DNA of 64,000 bases from Kaistia geumhonensis (GTDB lineage Bacteria; Pseudomonadota; Alphaproteobacteria; Rhizobiales; Kaistiaceae). Below are positions 26,365-34,864 of the stretch, one piece after another (positions within the stretch are counted from its first letter, which is position 1; the number at the start of each line of letters is the position of its first letter). Below the pieces are notes generated by a model. That model saw nothing but the letters and a program-made list of their open reading frames with translations. It ran no database searches and was not told the origin of the DNA. The stretch is taken from the NCBI RefSeq assembly GCF_030815145.1, contig NZ_JAUSWJ010000001.1, forward strand, positions 3,302,001 through 3,366,000. Direction: 5' to 3'. The position numbers and the translations under genes are program-made.

Positions 26365-26774
26365 CCTTCTTGAGTCGAGCTTAGGGCGTTTGCGAATAGA
26401 GCGGCGAGGTCGTGGGCAATCGCTCCAAGGCGACCTGCTTCGACGCCAATCCCTCCCTCCAGCCTCGTGAAATCGGTGCGCATTTCCACATTCACGGCGC
26501 GATGACCCAGGGAGTCGCCCGAGATGGAGATCTTGATTTCGCCCTCAAGGGAAGTCCACGATTCCGATTTGAACGAGCCCGAAATCTTTGAAGCTCGGAG
26601 GAACGGAATGGCTGGCGAACCCACATAATAAGTCGACGCGCCGACAGCGCCCGTGAAGTTTTCGAACTGTGCCGCAAGATCAAAGTAGACGACACCGGCG
26701 TGTAGCCGGAGCGAGCGAAACTCGATCCACGAGGAACTGCCGACGGATGTAATACGCAGAATCCGATCGACCAA
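26361..26774 (-). CDS. Small protein resembling immunity-type families (DUF6228/WapI-like pattern)
   Basis: A 137-residue protein with a composition unlike its neighbours: fewer Ala/Arg and more Ser, Ile, Phe and Tyr, and visibly lower GC. No signal peptide or membrane helix is seen. The segment W-T-SLEG followed by a D-S-LGH box is reminiscent of DUF6228 and WapI-type immunity-protein families, which neutralise contact-dependent or polymorphic toxins; this match is from memory of the pattern, not from a search. The start is a TTG at 26774 immediately after the deaminase stop, with GGAG about 9 bases upstream. Its stop overlaps the creatininase start, so it is embedded in that operon. No toxin gene is nearby. 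Confidence 0.6.
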   Translation of the reverse strand: MVDRILRITSVGSSSWIEFRSLRLHAGVVYFDLAAQFENFTGAVGASTYYVGSPAIPFLRASKISGSFKSESWTSLEGEIKISISGDSLGHRAVNVEMRTDFTRLEGGIGVEAGRLGAIAHDLAALFANALSSTQEG

Positions 26775-28148
26775 CTAAAAGTTCTCCAGAAACGCCCGCG
26801 ACGCCTGATGATGTTCGTGTCTGAGCTTCTCGAGGTCCATGCCCGGCGGGACGCCGTCCACGATGCGCCAGTCGCCCTTGACCATCACGCGGTCGGCGGC
26901 ATGGGCGCCGCAGAGGACGAGGGCGGCGATCGGGTCGCCAGAACCGGAGAAGCGCAACTCATCCAGCGTCCAGAAGGCGAGGTCGGCCTGCTTGCCGACG
27001 GCGATGGCGCCGATATCGTCGCGGCCGAGGCAGCGCGCCGAGCCCTCGGTCGCGAAGCGCAGCGCATCGCGGTCTGTGATCCCCTCGGCGCCGTAGCGCA
27101 GGCGTCCGATCATCAGCGCGTGGCGGACCGCCTCCATGAGGTTGGAATTGTCATTGGACGCCGAGCCGTCGACGCCGAGGCCGACTGGGCTGCCCGCCGC
27201 CTCGAATTCGCGGGTGCGGCAGATGCCGGAGGCGAGCACCATGTTGGAGGTCGGGCAGTGGCAGATGCCGACGCCGTGGCGGCCGAGCTTTGCGACCTCG
27301 CCGTCGTCGAAATGGATGCCATGCGCCAGCCAGACCCGGCTCGACAGCCAGCCGTTCTCCTCGAGATAATCGGCGGCGGTCATGCCGTGCACTTCGCGGG
27401 CGAAAGCCGCCTCGCGCGCGGTCTCGACGAGATGGGTGTGGAGGCCGAGATCGTGCTTCTCGGCGAGTGCCGCCGTCTCGCGCATCAGCCGCTTGGTGAC
27501 GTCGAAGGGCGCGTTGGGGGCGAGCGCCACGCGCGTCATCGCGCCGTCGGAGCGGTCGTGGTAGCGGGCGGCGATGCGTTCGCAATCGGCGAGGATGATG
27601 TCGTCGTCCTGCACCGCGCCGTCGGGGGCCAGCGCCTGGCTGTCTTCCGCGCCGGTGAGGTCCAGCGCGCCGCGCGTCAGCGTCATGCGGAGGCCGAGCG
27701 CCGCCGCCTCTTCCGCCTCGATGTCCATCGCGTGCTCGAGCCCGCGGGGGAAGAGGTAATGGTGGTCTGACGCGCAGGTGCAGCCCGACATCATCAGCTC
27801 GGTCATGGCGAGCCGCGCAGCGAGGCGGAAATTCTCCGCGTTCACATGCCGCGTCCAGACCGGGTAGATCGAGGCGATCCACGGCCACAGCGACTTGTTG
27901 ATCGCCGCCGGATGGGCGCGCGTCATGGTCTGGAACATGTGGTGATGGGTGTTGACGAGGCCGGGCGTCACGACATGGCGCGAGGCGTCGAACACCTTCA
28001 TCACCGGATGGGCCGGCTCGGCGCCCTTGCCGACCAGCTCGACGATGCGCCCGTCCTCGACGACGACGCCCCGCTCGGCGCCCTCGCCGAGGGTCGCGAT
28101 GGGATCCCTGATCCACAGCCGCCCGGTTTCGGCCTCGCGATCGGTCAT
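26775..28148 (-). CDS. 8-oxoguanine deaminase-like amidohydrolase, paralogue 1
   Basis: A 457-residue member of the TrzN/AtzA-like cytosine-deaminase branch (COG0402) of the amidohydrolase superfamily. The metal-binding HxH is in NTHHHMFQ (about 70). Further metal and catalytic residues are in LHTHLVET, WLAHGIHF, CHCPTSNM and GVDGSASND. The overall pattern (VTPGLVNTHHH, LTRA-like TMTRAHPAAINKSLWPW, ARCLGRDDIG) matches 8-oxoguanine deaminase, which converts 8-oxoguanine to urate. It starts 1 base after the stop of paralogue 2. Its C-terminal third is nearly identical to paralogue 2 at both DNA and protein level. Substrate divergence among the three copies is likely but unproven. Confidence 0.85.
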   Translation of the reverse strand: MTDREAETGRLWIRDPIATLGEGAERGVVVEDGRIVELVGKGAEPAHPVMKVFDASRHVVTPGLVNTHHHMFQTMTRAHPAAINKSLWPWIASIYPVWTRHVNAENFRLAARLAMTELMMSGCTCASDHHYLFPRGLEHAMDIEAEEAAALGLRMTLTRGALDLTGAEDSQALAPDGAVQDDDIILADCERIAARYHDRSDGAMTRVALAPNAPFDVTKRLMRETAALAEKHDLGLHTHLVETAREAAFAREVHGMTAADYLEENGWLSSRVWLAHGIHFDDGEVAKLGRHGVGICHCPTSNMVLASGICRTREFEAAGSPVGLGVDGSASNDNSNLMEAVRHALMIGRLRYGAEGITDRDALRFATEGSARCLGRDDIGAIAVGKQADLAFWTLDELRFSGSGDPIAALVLCGAHAADRVMVKGDWRIVDGVPPGMDLEKLRHEHHQASRAFLENF

Positions 28149-29497
28149 CAGATCCTCTCCAGAAATGCCTTGGACGCGGCGGAATGCTCGTGCTTCAGCC
28201 GGTCGATATCGACGCCGCGCGGTCTGCCGTCCTCGACCTGCCACGCTCCCTTGACCATCACCCGGTCGGCAGAGCTCGCGCCGCAGAAGACCAGCGCGGC
28301 GAGCGGATCTCCGGCCCCCGAGAAGCGCAGTTCGTCCAGAGTCCAGAAGGCGAGGTCGGCCTGCTTGCCGACCGCGATGGCGCCGATGTCGTCGCGGCCG
28401 AGACAGCGCGCCGAGCCTTCGGTCGCCCAGCGCAGGACGTCGCGATGGGTGACGGCGCCAGGCTCGTAGATGAGGCGGCCGAGCAGCAGGGCCTGGCGCA
28501 CGCATTCCATCAGGTTGGAATTGTCGTTGGCGGCGGAGGCATCGGCGCCGAGCCCGACGGGAACGCCGGCGCATTCCAGCTCGCGCGTCCGGCAGATGCC
28601 GGCGCCCAGCATCATGTTGGACGTCGGACAGTGACAGACGCCGACGCCGTGCTTGCCGAGCGTCGCGATCTCAGCGTCGTCGAGATGGATGGCATGCGCC
28701 AGCCAGACGCGATTCGAAATCCAGCCGAGATCGGCCATGAGATCGACCGGCCGCTTGCCCGAGCGGGCGATGGCGAGGCCGATCTCCTCTGGGCGTTCGG
28801 ATAAATGCGTGTGGAGGCGGCAGTCGCTGCGCTCAGCCAGCGCCGCCGTCTCGCGCATCAGCTCGGCGCTGACGGTGAAGGGCGAGTCGGGCGCGAAGGC
28901 GACGCGGACCATCGATCCCTCGGCCGGATCGTGCCAGCGACCGGCCGTCGCCTCGCTTTCCGCGAGGATCCGGTCGATCGGCTCCACGACGTTCGCGGGC
29001 GCGATGAGGCCGTCGCGGACGCCGAGGTCGCGCGAGCCGCGCACCAGCGTGATGCGCATGCCGAGCGCCGCCGCCTCCTCGGCCTGGATGTCCATCGCCG
29101 CTTCGAGGCCGGTGGCGAACATCGCGTGATGGTCGGATGCCGTGGTGCAGCCGGAAAGCAGCAGTTCGGTCAGCGCCATCCGGCAGGCGAGGCGGTAGTT
29201 GTCAGGGTCGAGCAGTCCGGCCCAGCGCGGATAGAGCGCTTCGAGCCATGGCATCAGCGGCTTGTTGATGCCGTCCGGATGGGTGCGCGTCAGGTTCGAG
29301 TAGAAGTGATGATGGGTGTTGACGAGTCCGGGCGTCACGACATGGCGCGATGCGTCGAACACCCTCGCTACCGGATGGACCGGCTCGGCGCCCGTGCCGA
29401 CCAGCTCGACGATGCGCCCGTCCGCGACGACGACGCCCCGCTCCGCGCCCTCGCCGAGGGTGGCGATGGGGTCCTTGATCCAGAGAGGTTCGGTCAT
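28148..29497 (-). CDS. 8-oxoguanine deaminase-like amidohydrolase, paralogue 2
   Basis: A 449-residue amidohydrolase. The HxH motif is in NTHHHFYSNLTRTHPDG. Other catalytic segments are LHTHLSERPEEIG, WLAHAIHLDD, CHCPTSNMMLG and GADASAANDNSN. Compared with paralogues 1 and 3 the loop after HHH (FYSNLTRT rather than MFQTMTRA or MFQTLTRA) and the GADASAAND motif differ, suggesting a shifted substrate. All metal ligands look intact. It lies upstream of paralogue 1 with overlapping stop/start and 204 bp downstream of paralogue 3. Confidence 0.85.
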   Translation of the reverse strand: MTEPLWIKDPIATLGEGAERGVVVADGRIVELVGTGAEPVHPVARVFDASRHVVTPGLVNTHHHFYSNLTRTHPDGINKPLMPWLEALYPRWAGLLDPDNYRLACRMALTELLLSGCTTASDHHAMFATGLEAAMDIQAEEAAALGMRITLVRGSRDLGVRDGLIAPANVVEPIDRILAESEATAGRWHDPAEGSMVRVAFAPDSPFTVSAELMRETAALAERSDCRLHTHLSERPEEIGLAIARSGKRPVDLMADLGWISNRVWLAHAIHLDDAEIATLGKHGVGVCHCPTSNMMLGAGICRTRELECAGVPVGLGADASAANDNSNLMECVRQALLLGRLIYEPGAVTHRDVLRWATEGSARCLGRDDIGAIAVGKQADLAFWTLDELRFSGAGDPLAALVFCGASSADRVMVKGAWQVEDGRPRGVDIDRLKHEHSAASKAFLERI

Positions 29498-29667
29498 GCC
29501 CTGTCCCGTCTTCCGCCTCTACGAGACAATGCGGGGCCGGGCGGGGCAAGGCCATAAGTGCGGCAACGGACGGGGCGATGTCGGGCCGGTGACGCGAACG
29601 ACGTTCGAACGGGTCCGGCATCGGTCCTAGCGAGCAGGAGGCCGCTTCCCTGAGGGAGAGGATCGGG

Positions 29668-29685
29668 GGGCGGGGCCTCCCGCCC
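29668..29685 (-). promoter_or_regulatory. Intercistronic GC hairpin between deaminase paralogues 3 and 2
   Basis: GGGCGGG pairs with CCCGCCC over a 4-base loop, 17 bp after the paralogue 3 stop. No T-run follows on the minus strand, so it may be a processing or attenuation hairpin rather than a full terminator. The rest of the 204-bp gap shows no gene. Confidence 0.4.
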
Positions 29686-29701
29686 GCCCGCCGTCGATGC
29701 G

Positions 29702-31051
29702 CTACACCGCTTCGAGGAACTTCTTCGCCACGCGGCCGTGTTCGTAGCGGAGTTCGGCGAGGTCGACGCCGGGCGGGACGCCGTCGACGATCTTCCAGTC
29801 GCCCTTCACCATCACCCGGTCGGCCTTGTAGGCGCCGCACAGGACAAGCGCGGCGAGCGGGTCGCCGGCGCCCGAGAAGCGCAGTTCGTCCAGCGTGTAG
29901 AAGGCCATGTCGGCCTGCTTGCCGACGGCGATGGCGCCGATGTCCTTGCGGCCGAGGCAGTTGGCCGAGCCCCCGGTCGCCCAGCGGAAGGCGTCGAGAT
30001 GGGTGACGCTCTCGGCATTGTAGGTGAGGCGGCCGATCATCAGCGCGTGGCGGACCGCCTCGATCAGGTTGGAATTGTCGTTCGACGCCGAGCCGTCGAC
30101 GCCGAGGCCCACCGGGCTTCCCGCGGCCTCGAGTTCCTTGGTGCGGCACTGGCCGGAAGCCAGCACCATGTTGGAGGTCGGGCAATGCGAGACGCCGACG
30201 CCGGCCTTGCCGAGCCGAGCCACCTCGTCGTCGTTGAAATGGATGCCATGCGCCAGCCAGGCGCGGCTCGTCAGCCAGCCGACCTCCTCGAGGTAGTCGA
30301 CCGGCCGGTAGCCGAAATGGTGCTGGCAATAGTCGATCTCGTCGCGCGTCTCGGCGAGATGGGTGTGCATGTGGCAGTTGCAGCGCTCGGCGAGCGCCGC
30401 CGTCTCGACCATCAGCCGCTTGGTGACGTTGAAGGGCGCGCAGGGCGCGAGCGCCACCTGCAGCATCGCTCCGTCGGAGGCGTCGTGATAGCGGGCGATC
30501 ACCCGCTCGCAATCGGCGAGGATCGCGTCGGTATCCTGCACCGCGCCGGCATTGGCGTTGCCGCCCTCTTCCTCGGTCAGGTTCAGCGAGCCGCGCGTCA
30601 GCGTCATGCGCACGCCGAGCCGGCCGGCCTCCTCGGCCTGGATGTCCATCGCCTCCTCGAGGCCCGGCGGATAGAGATACTGGTGGTCGGAGGCCGTGGT
30701 GCAGCCGGAGATCAGCAGTTCGGTCAGCGCGAGCCGGGTCGCGAGGCGGAAGTTCTCCGGATTGACGTTCTTCGCCCAGATCGGGAAGAGCGCCTGCAGC
30801 CAGGGAAACAGCTCCTTGTTGATCGCCGCCGGATGGGCGCGCGTCAGCGTCTGGAACATGTGGTGATGCGTGTTGACGAGGCCCGGCGTCACGACATGGC
30901 GCGACGCGTCGAACACGCCATGGACCGGGTGTGAGGGCTCGGCGCCCTTGCCGACCAGCTCCGCGATGCGGCCGTCCTCGACCACGACGCCGCGCTCGGC
31001 GCCCTCGGCCAGAACCGCGATCGGATCCTTCACCCAAATCCTGTCGGCCAT
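29702..31051 (-). CDS. 8-oxoguanine deaminase-like amidohydrolase, paralogue 3
   Basis: A 449-residue amidohydrolase. Metal and catalytic motifs are NTHHHMFQTLTRAHP, MHTHLAETRDEI, WLAHGIHFNDDE, SHCPTSNMVLA and GVDGSASND. It is closer to paralogue 1 than to paralogue 2 in the HHHMFQ and GVDGSASND regions. It contains an insertion around EEEGGNANAGAVQD. An 8-oxoguanine or related aminopurine/triazine substrate is likely; the enzyme yields a hydroxylated ring plus ammonia. The ATG at 31051 gives the family N-terminus MADRIWVKDPIAVL. The YeiH-like gene lies 77 bp upstream on the same strand. Confidence 0.85.
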   Translation of the reverse strand: MADRIWVKDPIAVLAEGAERGVVVEDGRIAELVGKGAEPSHPVHGVFDASRHVVTPGLVNTHHHMFQTLTRAHPAAINKELFPWLQALFPIWAKNVNPENFRLATRLALTELLISGCTTASDHQYLYPPGLEEAMDIQAEEAGRLGVRMTLTRGSLNLTEEEGGNANAGAVQDTDAILADCERVIARYHDASDGAMLQVALAPCAPFNVTKRLMVETAALAERCNCHMHTHLAETRDEIDYCQHHFGYRPVDYLEEVGWLTSRAWLAHGIHFNDDEVARLGKAGVGVSHCPTSNMVLASGQCRTKELEAAGSPVGLGVDGSASNDNSNLIEAVRHALMIGRLTYNAESVTHLDAFRWATGGSANCLGRKDIGAIAVGKQADMAFYTLDELRFSGAGDPLAALVLCGAYKADRVMVKGDWKIVDGVPPGVDLAELRYEHGRVAKKFLEAV

Positions 31052-31128
31052 CTGCCACCTGTCTCCCTGATTGCCGGCGATACGATCATGCGCCCCCCGG
31101 CGATGCAACATCGCGGCCAGATCGCGGC

Positions 31129-32133
31129 TCAGGCGATCGCGAGCATGTGGACAAGGCCGAGGCTCATGGCGCCGAGCACGAGGAGGGAGAGCATCGCCGC
31201 CAGCGCCACGCGTCCCCCGGCCCGGCGCAGCATGCGGATGTCGACGCCGAGCCCGAGCGCGGCCATGGAGACGACGGTGAGCAGCGTCGTGGCGATGTGG
31301 ATCGGCGCCATCGCCGCCTCGGGCACCAGGCCGGCGCTGCGTGCGGCTGCGGCGAGGCCGAAGCCGATCAGGAACCACGGCACGAAGCGCGTGAGGCTCA
31401 TGCGCCCGTCGGCGCGGCCACGGCCGAGGAGCGCCATGGCGGCCATCACCGGCCCCAGCATCAGCACGCGCAGCAGCTTGACGAGCGTGCCCATCTGCAC
31501 GCTGGCGAAGGCGACGGGCGCGGTCGCGGCGATCACCTGCGGCACGGCATAGACCGTGAGGCCGGCGACGACGCCGAACTGCAGGCTGGTGAGCCCCAGC
31601 ACCACCGCGAGAAGGGGGAGCAGCAGCACCGTGGCGACGCCGAGCACTGCCGTGAAGGCGATGGAGGCGGCGACATCGTCGCTGTCGGCGCCGATCACCG
31701 GCGCGACCGCCGCGATGGCGGAGTTGCCGCAGATGGAATTGCCGGCCGCGACGAGCAGCGCCATGCGGTGGCTGAGCCCGACGCCGCGCCCGACGAGATA
31801 GCTCGCCGCGATCGCGAGGACGACCACGCCGGCGATGCCGGCGACGAGCGGCAGTCCGGCGGCGAACACCACCTTGGTGTCGAGCGTGGCGCCGAGCAGC
31901 AGGATGGCCAGCTCGAGCGGATATTGCGCCGTGAAGCGGATGCCGGCCGTGAAGCGCTCCGGCGGTGTCCACAGCGAGCGGATCAGGGCGCCGATCAGGA
32001 TGGCGAGGACGAGCGCCTCCAGCCAGTCGCGGCCGAAAAGCGCGGTCTCGGCACCGCCGAGGGCGAAGGCGCCGAGCGTGACGGCGAGGCAGAGGGCGGT
32101 GCCGGGAATGATCGTGCGGAGGAAGCGGGGCAT
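31129..32133 (-). CDS. YeiH/UPF0324 family putative sulfate or sulfite exporter
   Basis: A 334-residue polytopic inner-membrane protein of the YeiH (UPF0324) family. About ten hydrophobic helices are visible. The family signatures LELAILLLGATLDTKVV, AAGNSICGNSAIAAVAPVIGA and VAGLTVYAVPQVIAATAPV are intact. YeiH homologues are proposed to export sulfate or sulfite-like anions, often beside a YeiE-type LysR regulator. Here too a LysR gene is divergent, with a 103-bp shared promoter region. No better ribosome-binding site was found for another start. Confidence 0.85.
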   Translation of the reverse strand: MPRFLRTIIPGTALCLAVTLGAFALGGAETALFGRDWLEALVLAILIGALIRSLWTPPERFTAGIRFTAQYPLELAILLLGATLDTKVVFAAGLPLVAGIAGVVVLAIAASYLVGRGVGLSHRMALLVAAGNSICGNSAIAAVAPVIGADSDDVAASIAFTAVLGVATVLLLPLLAVVLGLTSLQFGVVAGLTVYAVPQVIAATAPVAFASVQMGTLVKLLRVLMLGPVMAAMALLGRGRADGRMSLTRFVPWFLIGFGLAAAARSAGLVPEAAMAPIHIATTLLTVVSMAALGLGVDIRMLRRAGGRVALAAMLSLLVLGAMSLGLVHMLAIA

Positions 32134-32195
32134 GCCGGTCGAATTGCTCTTTTGATGTCGCCATGAAGATCGTGCTTGCTCCTCATTCGATCCAT

Positions 32196-32209
32196 TGCGA
32201 AATATCGCA
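32196..32209. promoter_or_regulatory. Inverted repeat, candidate LysR operator
   Basis: TGCGA-AATA-TCGCA is a perfect 5-bp inverted repeat with a 4-base AT centre, located between the divergent yeiH-like and LysR genes and 28 bp before the LysR GTG. Its position and dyad symmetry fit a LysR-family binding site that controls both genes. Confidence 0.5.
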
Positions 32210-32236
32210 CCAATTGTGCAGGGAGATCGAACGATC

Positions 32237-33187
32237 GTGACCTTCGAGCAGCTTCGCATCTTCCTGGAGGTCGCCGAGCGGGAGCACCTGACCCGCGCGG
32301 CCGAGGCGCTGCGATTGACCCCCTCCGCCGTCAGCGCCTCGATCCGGGCCCTCGAAGGGTCTTACGGCGTCGAGCTGTTCCACCGAGTCGGGCGGGGCAT
32401 CGAGTTGTCCGAGGCGGGCCGGCTGTTCCTGCCGGAGGCGCGGTCGGTGCTCGCGCGGGCGTCGGGCGCCGAGGCGCTTCTTTCCGACCTCGGCGGTCTC
32501 AGGCGCGGGCGGCTGGCGCTGCAGGCGAGCCAGACCATCGCCAGCCATTTCCTGCCGCCCTTCATGATCCGCTTCCGCGAGGCGCATCCCGGCGTCGCGC
32601 TCGAGCTCGTCATCGGCAATACCGAGACGGTCGCCGCCGCTGTGATCGGGGGCGAGGCCGATCTCGGCTTCGTCGAGGGCCCGGTCTCCTCGCCGCTGCT
32701 GGCCGCGCCGGTGGTCGCCGAGGACCGGCTGGTGATCGTCGTGGCACCGGATCATCCGCTGGCCGCTGCGGAAGCGGTCGAGGCCGGAGACCTTGCCGCC
32801 GCGCGCTGGATCCTGCGCGAGCCGGGCTCTGGAACGCGCGCCTCCTTCGCCGCGGGCCTGCGCGAGGCCGGCATTCCGATCGAGGCACTCGACGTGGTGC
32901 TCACGCTGCCGTCCAACGAGGCGGTGCTCGCCGCCGTGGCGAGCGGCGGCTATGCGACGGCGATCTCGCGATCCGCAGCCGCGGCGATGATCGGTGCCGG
33001 GGCGCTGGCGCTGGTCGCCCATGCGCTGCCGCCGCGCGCCTTCCGCATGCTCCGCCACAAGGAGCGACACCGCACGGCCGCCGCCTTCGCCTTCGAGGCG
33101 CTGGTCGCCTCCGGTCAGTCGGCGCGGGCGGCGACCGCCTCGACCTCGACGAGGAATTCGGGGCGCGTGAAGCCGGAGACGATGTAG
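32237..33187 (+). CDS. LysR-family transcriptional regulator, YeiE/CysB-like
   Basis: A 316-residue LysR regulator. The helix-turn-helix region is TFEQLRIFLEVAEREHLTRAAEALRLTPSAVSASIRALE (2-40), followed by a substrate-binding domain with LALQASQTIASHFLPPF and DLGFVEGPVSS. The GTG at 32237 (GGGAG about 11 bases upstream) gives the canonical LysR N-terminus; an ATG at 32195 would add 14 unrelated residues. It is divergent from the YeiH-like gene, the usual genomic arrangement of YeiE-type regulators. The last 24 residues (ARAATASTSTRN...) are low in family character and overlap the convergent RidA gene by 73 bp. Confidence 0.88.
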   Translation: MTFEQLRIFLEVAEREHLTRAAEALRLTPSAVSASIRALEGSYGVELFHRVGRGIELSEAGRLFLPEARSVLARASGAEALLSDLGGLRRGRLALQASQTIASHFLPPFMIRFREAHPGVALELVIGNTETVAAAVIGGEADLGFVEGPVSSPLLAAPVVAEDRLVIVVAPDHPLAAAEAVEAGDLAAARWILREPGSGTRASFAAGLREAGIPIEALDVVLTLPSNEAVLAAVASGGYATAISRSAAAAMIGAGALALVAHALPPRAFRMLRHKERHRTAAAFAFEALVASGQSARAATASTSTRNSGRVKPETM

Positions 33188-33504
33188 AGCGTCGAGGCCG
33201 GCAGAGGCTCGGCGACGTGACGGTCGCGCACCGCCATGTAGCGCCGCATATCCTCGCGTCGGGTGACGAAGGCGGTCAGGCGGACGACATCGCGCATGCT
33301 CATGCCGCCCTCGGCGAGAATGGCCGCGATGGCGGTGAAGCAGAACTCCGCCTGTTCCTCGATGGTCTCGGGAACGCTGTCGTCCGGGCGGATGCCGAGC
33401 TGGCCCGAGGTGTAGACGAAGCGGCTGCCGGCCGGAACGGCGACGCCATGGCTGTAGCGGCCGAAGGGAGGACGGATGGCGGTCGGCAGCAGCGGCGTGT
33501 TCAC
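33115..33504 (-). CDS. RidA/YjgF family enamine/imine deaminase-like protein
   Basis: A 129-residue RidA-superfamily protein (trimeric fold that hydrolyses reactive enamines and imines released by PLP enzymes, or acts in pyrimidine and other ring degradation). Visible features are FGRYSHGVAVPAGSRFVYTSGQLGI, EEQAEFCFTAIAAILAEGG, VVRLTAFVTRREDM and a final FTRPEFLVEVEAVA. The Arg that binds the substrate carboxylate in canonical RidA (ERPARxxV near the C-terminus) is not in its usual context; TRPEFLVEVE is the subgroup version. The GTG at 33504 is the best start; the long upstream open frame is spurious. It is convergent with the LysR gene and divergent from the NMT1-type operon. Confidence 0.8.
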   Translation of the reverse strand: MNTPLLPTAIRPPFGRYSHGVAVPAGSRFVYTSGQLGIRPDDSVPETIEEQAEFCFTAIAAILAEGGMSMRDVVRLTAFVTRREDMRRYMAVRDRHVAEPLPASTLYIVSGFTRPEFLVEVEAVAARAD

Positions 33505-33839
33505 GGAAAGGGCCCTCGATGGTCGGTGAGGCGAAGCTTGCGATGGCCCCCGGCGCTGCACAAGCCGCTTTTCAGCCCAGCAATTGGGCATGCGTTGCTC
33601 GCCGGACGGTCGATATCGCGGCGATGCCTCTATGCTGTGCAGCGCTCCTGTCCTAGATTGATCGGCGCGTCCGCCCTCGCTGCGCTGCGCGCGAGCGAGG
33701 CATCGCATGGCATGTCTCTTGCGACGTACGACCATCGGGTCGGCCGTCGGCCGGCACATTCGGAACCGCCCCGTCGGGGGATGGCGTGGAAGAATCGGCG
33801 GCGCAACGTCGCCGCGTGGAGAGGGAAGGCGGAGAGCAG
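33505..33839. promoter_or_regulatory. Divergent control region of RidA and NMT1-type ABC operon
   Basis: A 335-bp gap with no convincing gene. It contains the perfect inverted repeat GCCCA-GCAAT-TGGGC at 33575-33589, a candidate operator. The AT-richer TCTATGCTGTG stretch near 33630 is a possible -10 area for the rightward operon, and the ribosome-binding site GGAGAG lies just before 33840. No terminator or small RNA is evident. Confidence 0.45.
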
Positions 33840-34853
33840 ATGAGATCGTTCCGGAACGGCATGGCCGGCCTCGCGGCCGGCGTCGTGGCTCTGTTCGCGG
33901 CCGGCAGCGCCGAGGCACTGGACGAGGTCAGCTTCGGCACCAACTGGCTGGCCCAGGCCGAGCATGGCGGCTTCTACCAGGCTGTCGTCGACGGCACCTA
34001 CGAGAAATACGGGCTGAAGGTCCGGATCCTGCAGGGCGGCCCGCAGGCGGCCAACCGCGCGCTGCTCCTCGCCGGCAAGGCCAATTTCTACATGGCCGGC
34101 AATCTCCTGGAGCCGTTCTCCTCGGTCGAGCAGGGCGTGCCGCTGGTCGAGGTCGCTGCGATCTTCCAGAAGGAACCGCAGGTCCTCATCGCCCATCCGG
34201 ACGAGGGCATCGAGAAGTTCGACGATCTCGCCAAGCTCCCGACCATCTTCATGGGCAAGGACGGCTTCGCCTCCTTCTTCCAGTGGATGAAGTCGGCCTA
34301 TCCGGGCTTCCGCGACGAGCAGTACAAGCCCTACACCTTCAATCCGGCGCCCTTCCTCGCCGACAAGAAGTCGGCGCAGCAGGGCTACATCACCTCCGAG
34401 CCCTTCGAGATCGAGCGGCAGGGCGGCTTCAAGCCGAAGCTGTTCCTGCTCGCCGACGCCGGCTTCGACACCTATTCGACGCTCATCGAGACGACGCAGG
34501 ACTATCTCAAGGCCAATCCGGACGTGGTGAAGCGCTTCGTCGAGGCGTCCATCATCGGCTGGTACAACTATCTCTACGGAGACAACGCGGCGGCCAACGC
34601 GGCGATCAAGAAGGACAATCCCGAGATGACGGATGACCAGATCGCCTTCTCGATCAAGACGATGAAGGAATACGGCATCGTCGATTCCGGCGAGGCGCTG
34701 GAAAAGGGCATCGGCTGCATGACCGGCGATCACGTGAAGTCCTTCTACGACAAGATGGTGAAGGCCGGCGTGGTCAAGGCCGGGCTCGATGTCTCCGTCG
34801 CCTATGACACCCAGTTCGTGTGCAAGGGCCTCGGCAAGGACCTCAAGAAGTAG
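33840..34853 (+). CDS. NMT1/SsuA-type ABC transporter substrate-binding protein
   Basis: A 337-residue periplasmic binding protein of the NMT1/THI5-like class, which binds pyrimidines, thiamine precursors, sulfonates or other aromatic compounds. The signal peptide ends at GSAEA|LDEV (about residue 26). The mature start LDEVSFGTNWLAQAEHGGFYQAV is typical of pyrimidine-precursor-type proteins, and KYGLKVRILQGGPQ and LLLAGKANFYMAG follow. The ATG at 33840 has a GGAGAG site and gives a clean signal peptide; the in-frame ATG at 33786 does not. It opens a seven-gene operon that runs to 40508. The neighbouring cytosine-deaminase-like enzyme suggests a heterocyclic ligand. Confidence 0.88.
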   Translation: MRSFRNGMAGLAAGVVALFAAGSAEALDEVSFGTNWLAQAEHGGFYQAVVDGTYEKYGLKVRILQGGPQAANRALLLAGKANFYMAGNLLEPFSSVEQGVPLVEVAAIFQKEPQVLIAHPDEGIEKFDDLAKLPTIFMGKDGFASFFQWMKSAYPGFRDEQYKPYTFNPAPFLADKKSAQQGYITSEPFEIERQGGFKPKLFLLADAGFDTYSTLIETTQDYLKANPDVVKRFVEASIIGWYNYLYGDNAAANAAIKKDNPEMTDDQIAFSIKTMKEYGIVDSGEALEKGIGCMTGDHVKSFYDKMVKAGVVKAGLDVSVAYDTQFVCKGLGKDLKK

Positions 34854-34864
34854 GGCGAGTGGCG

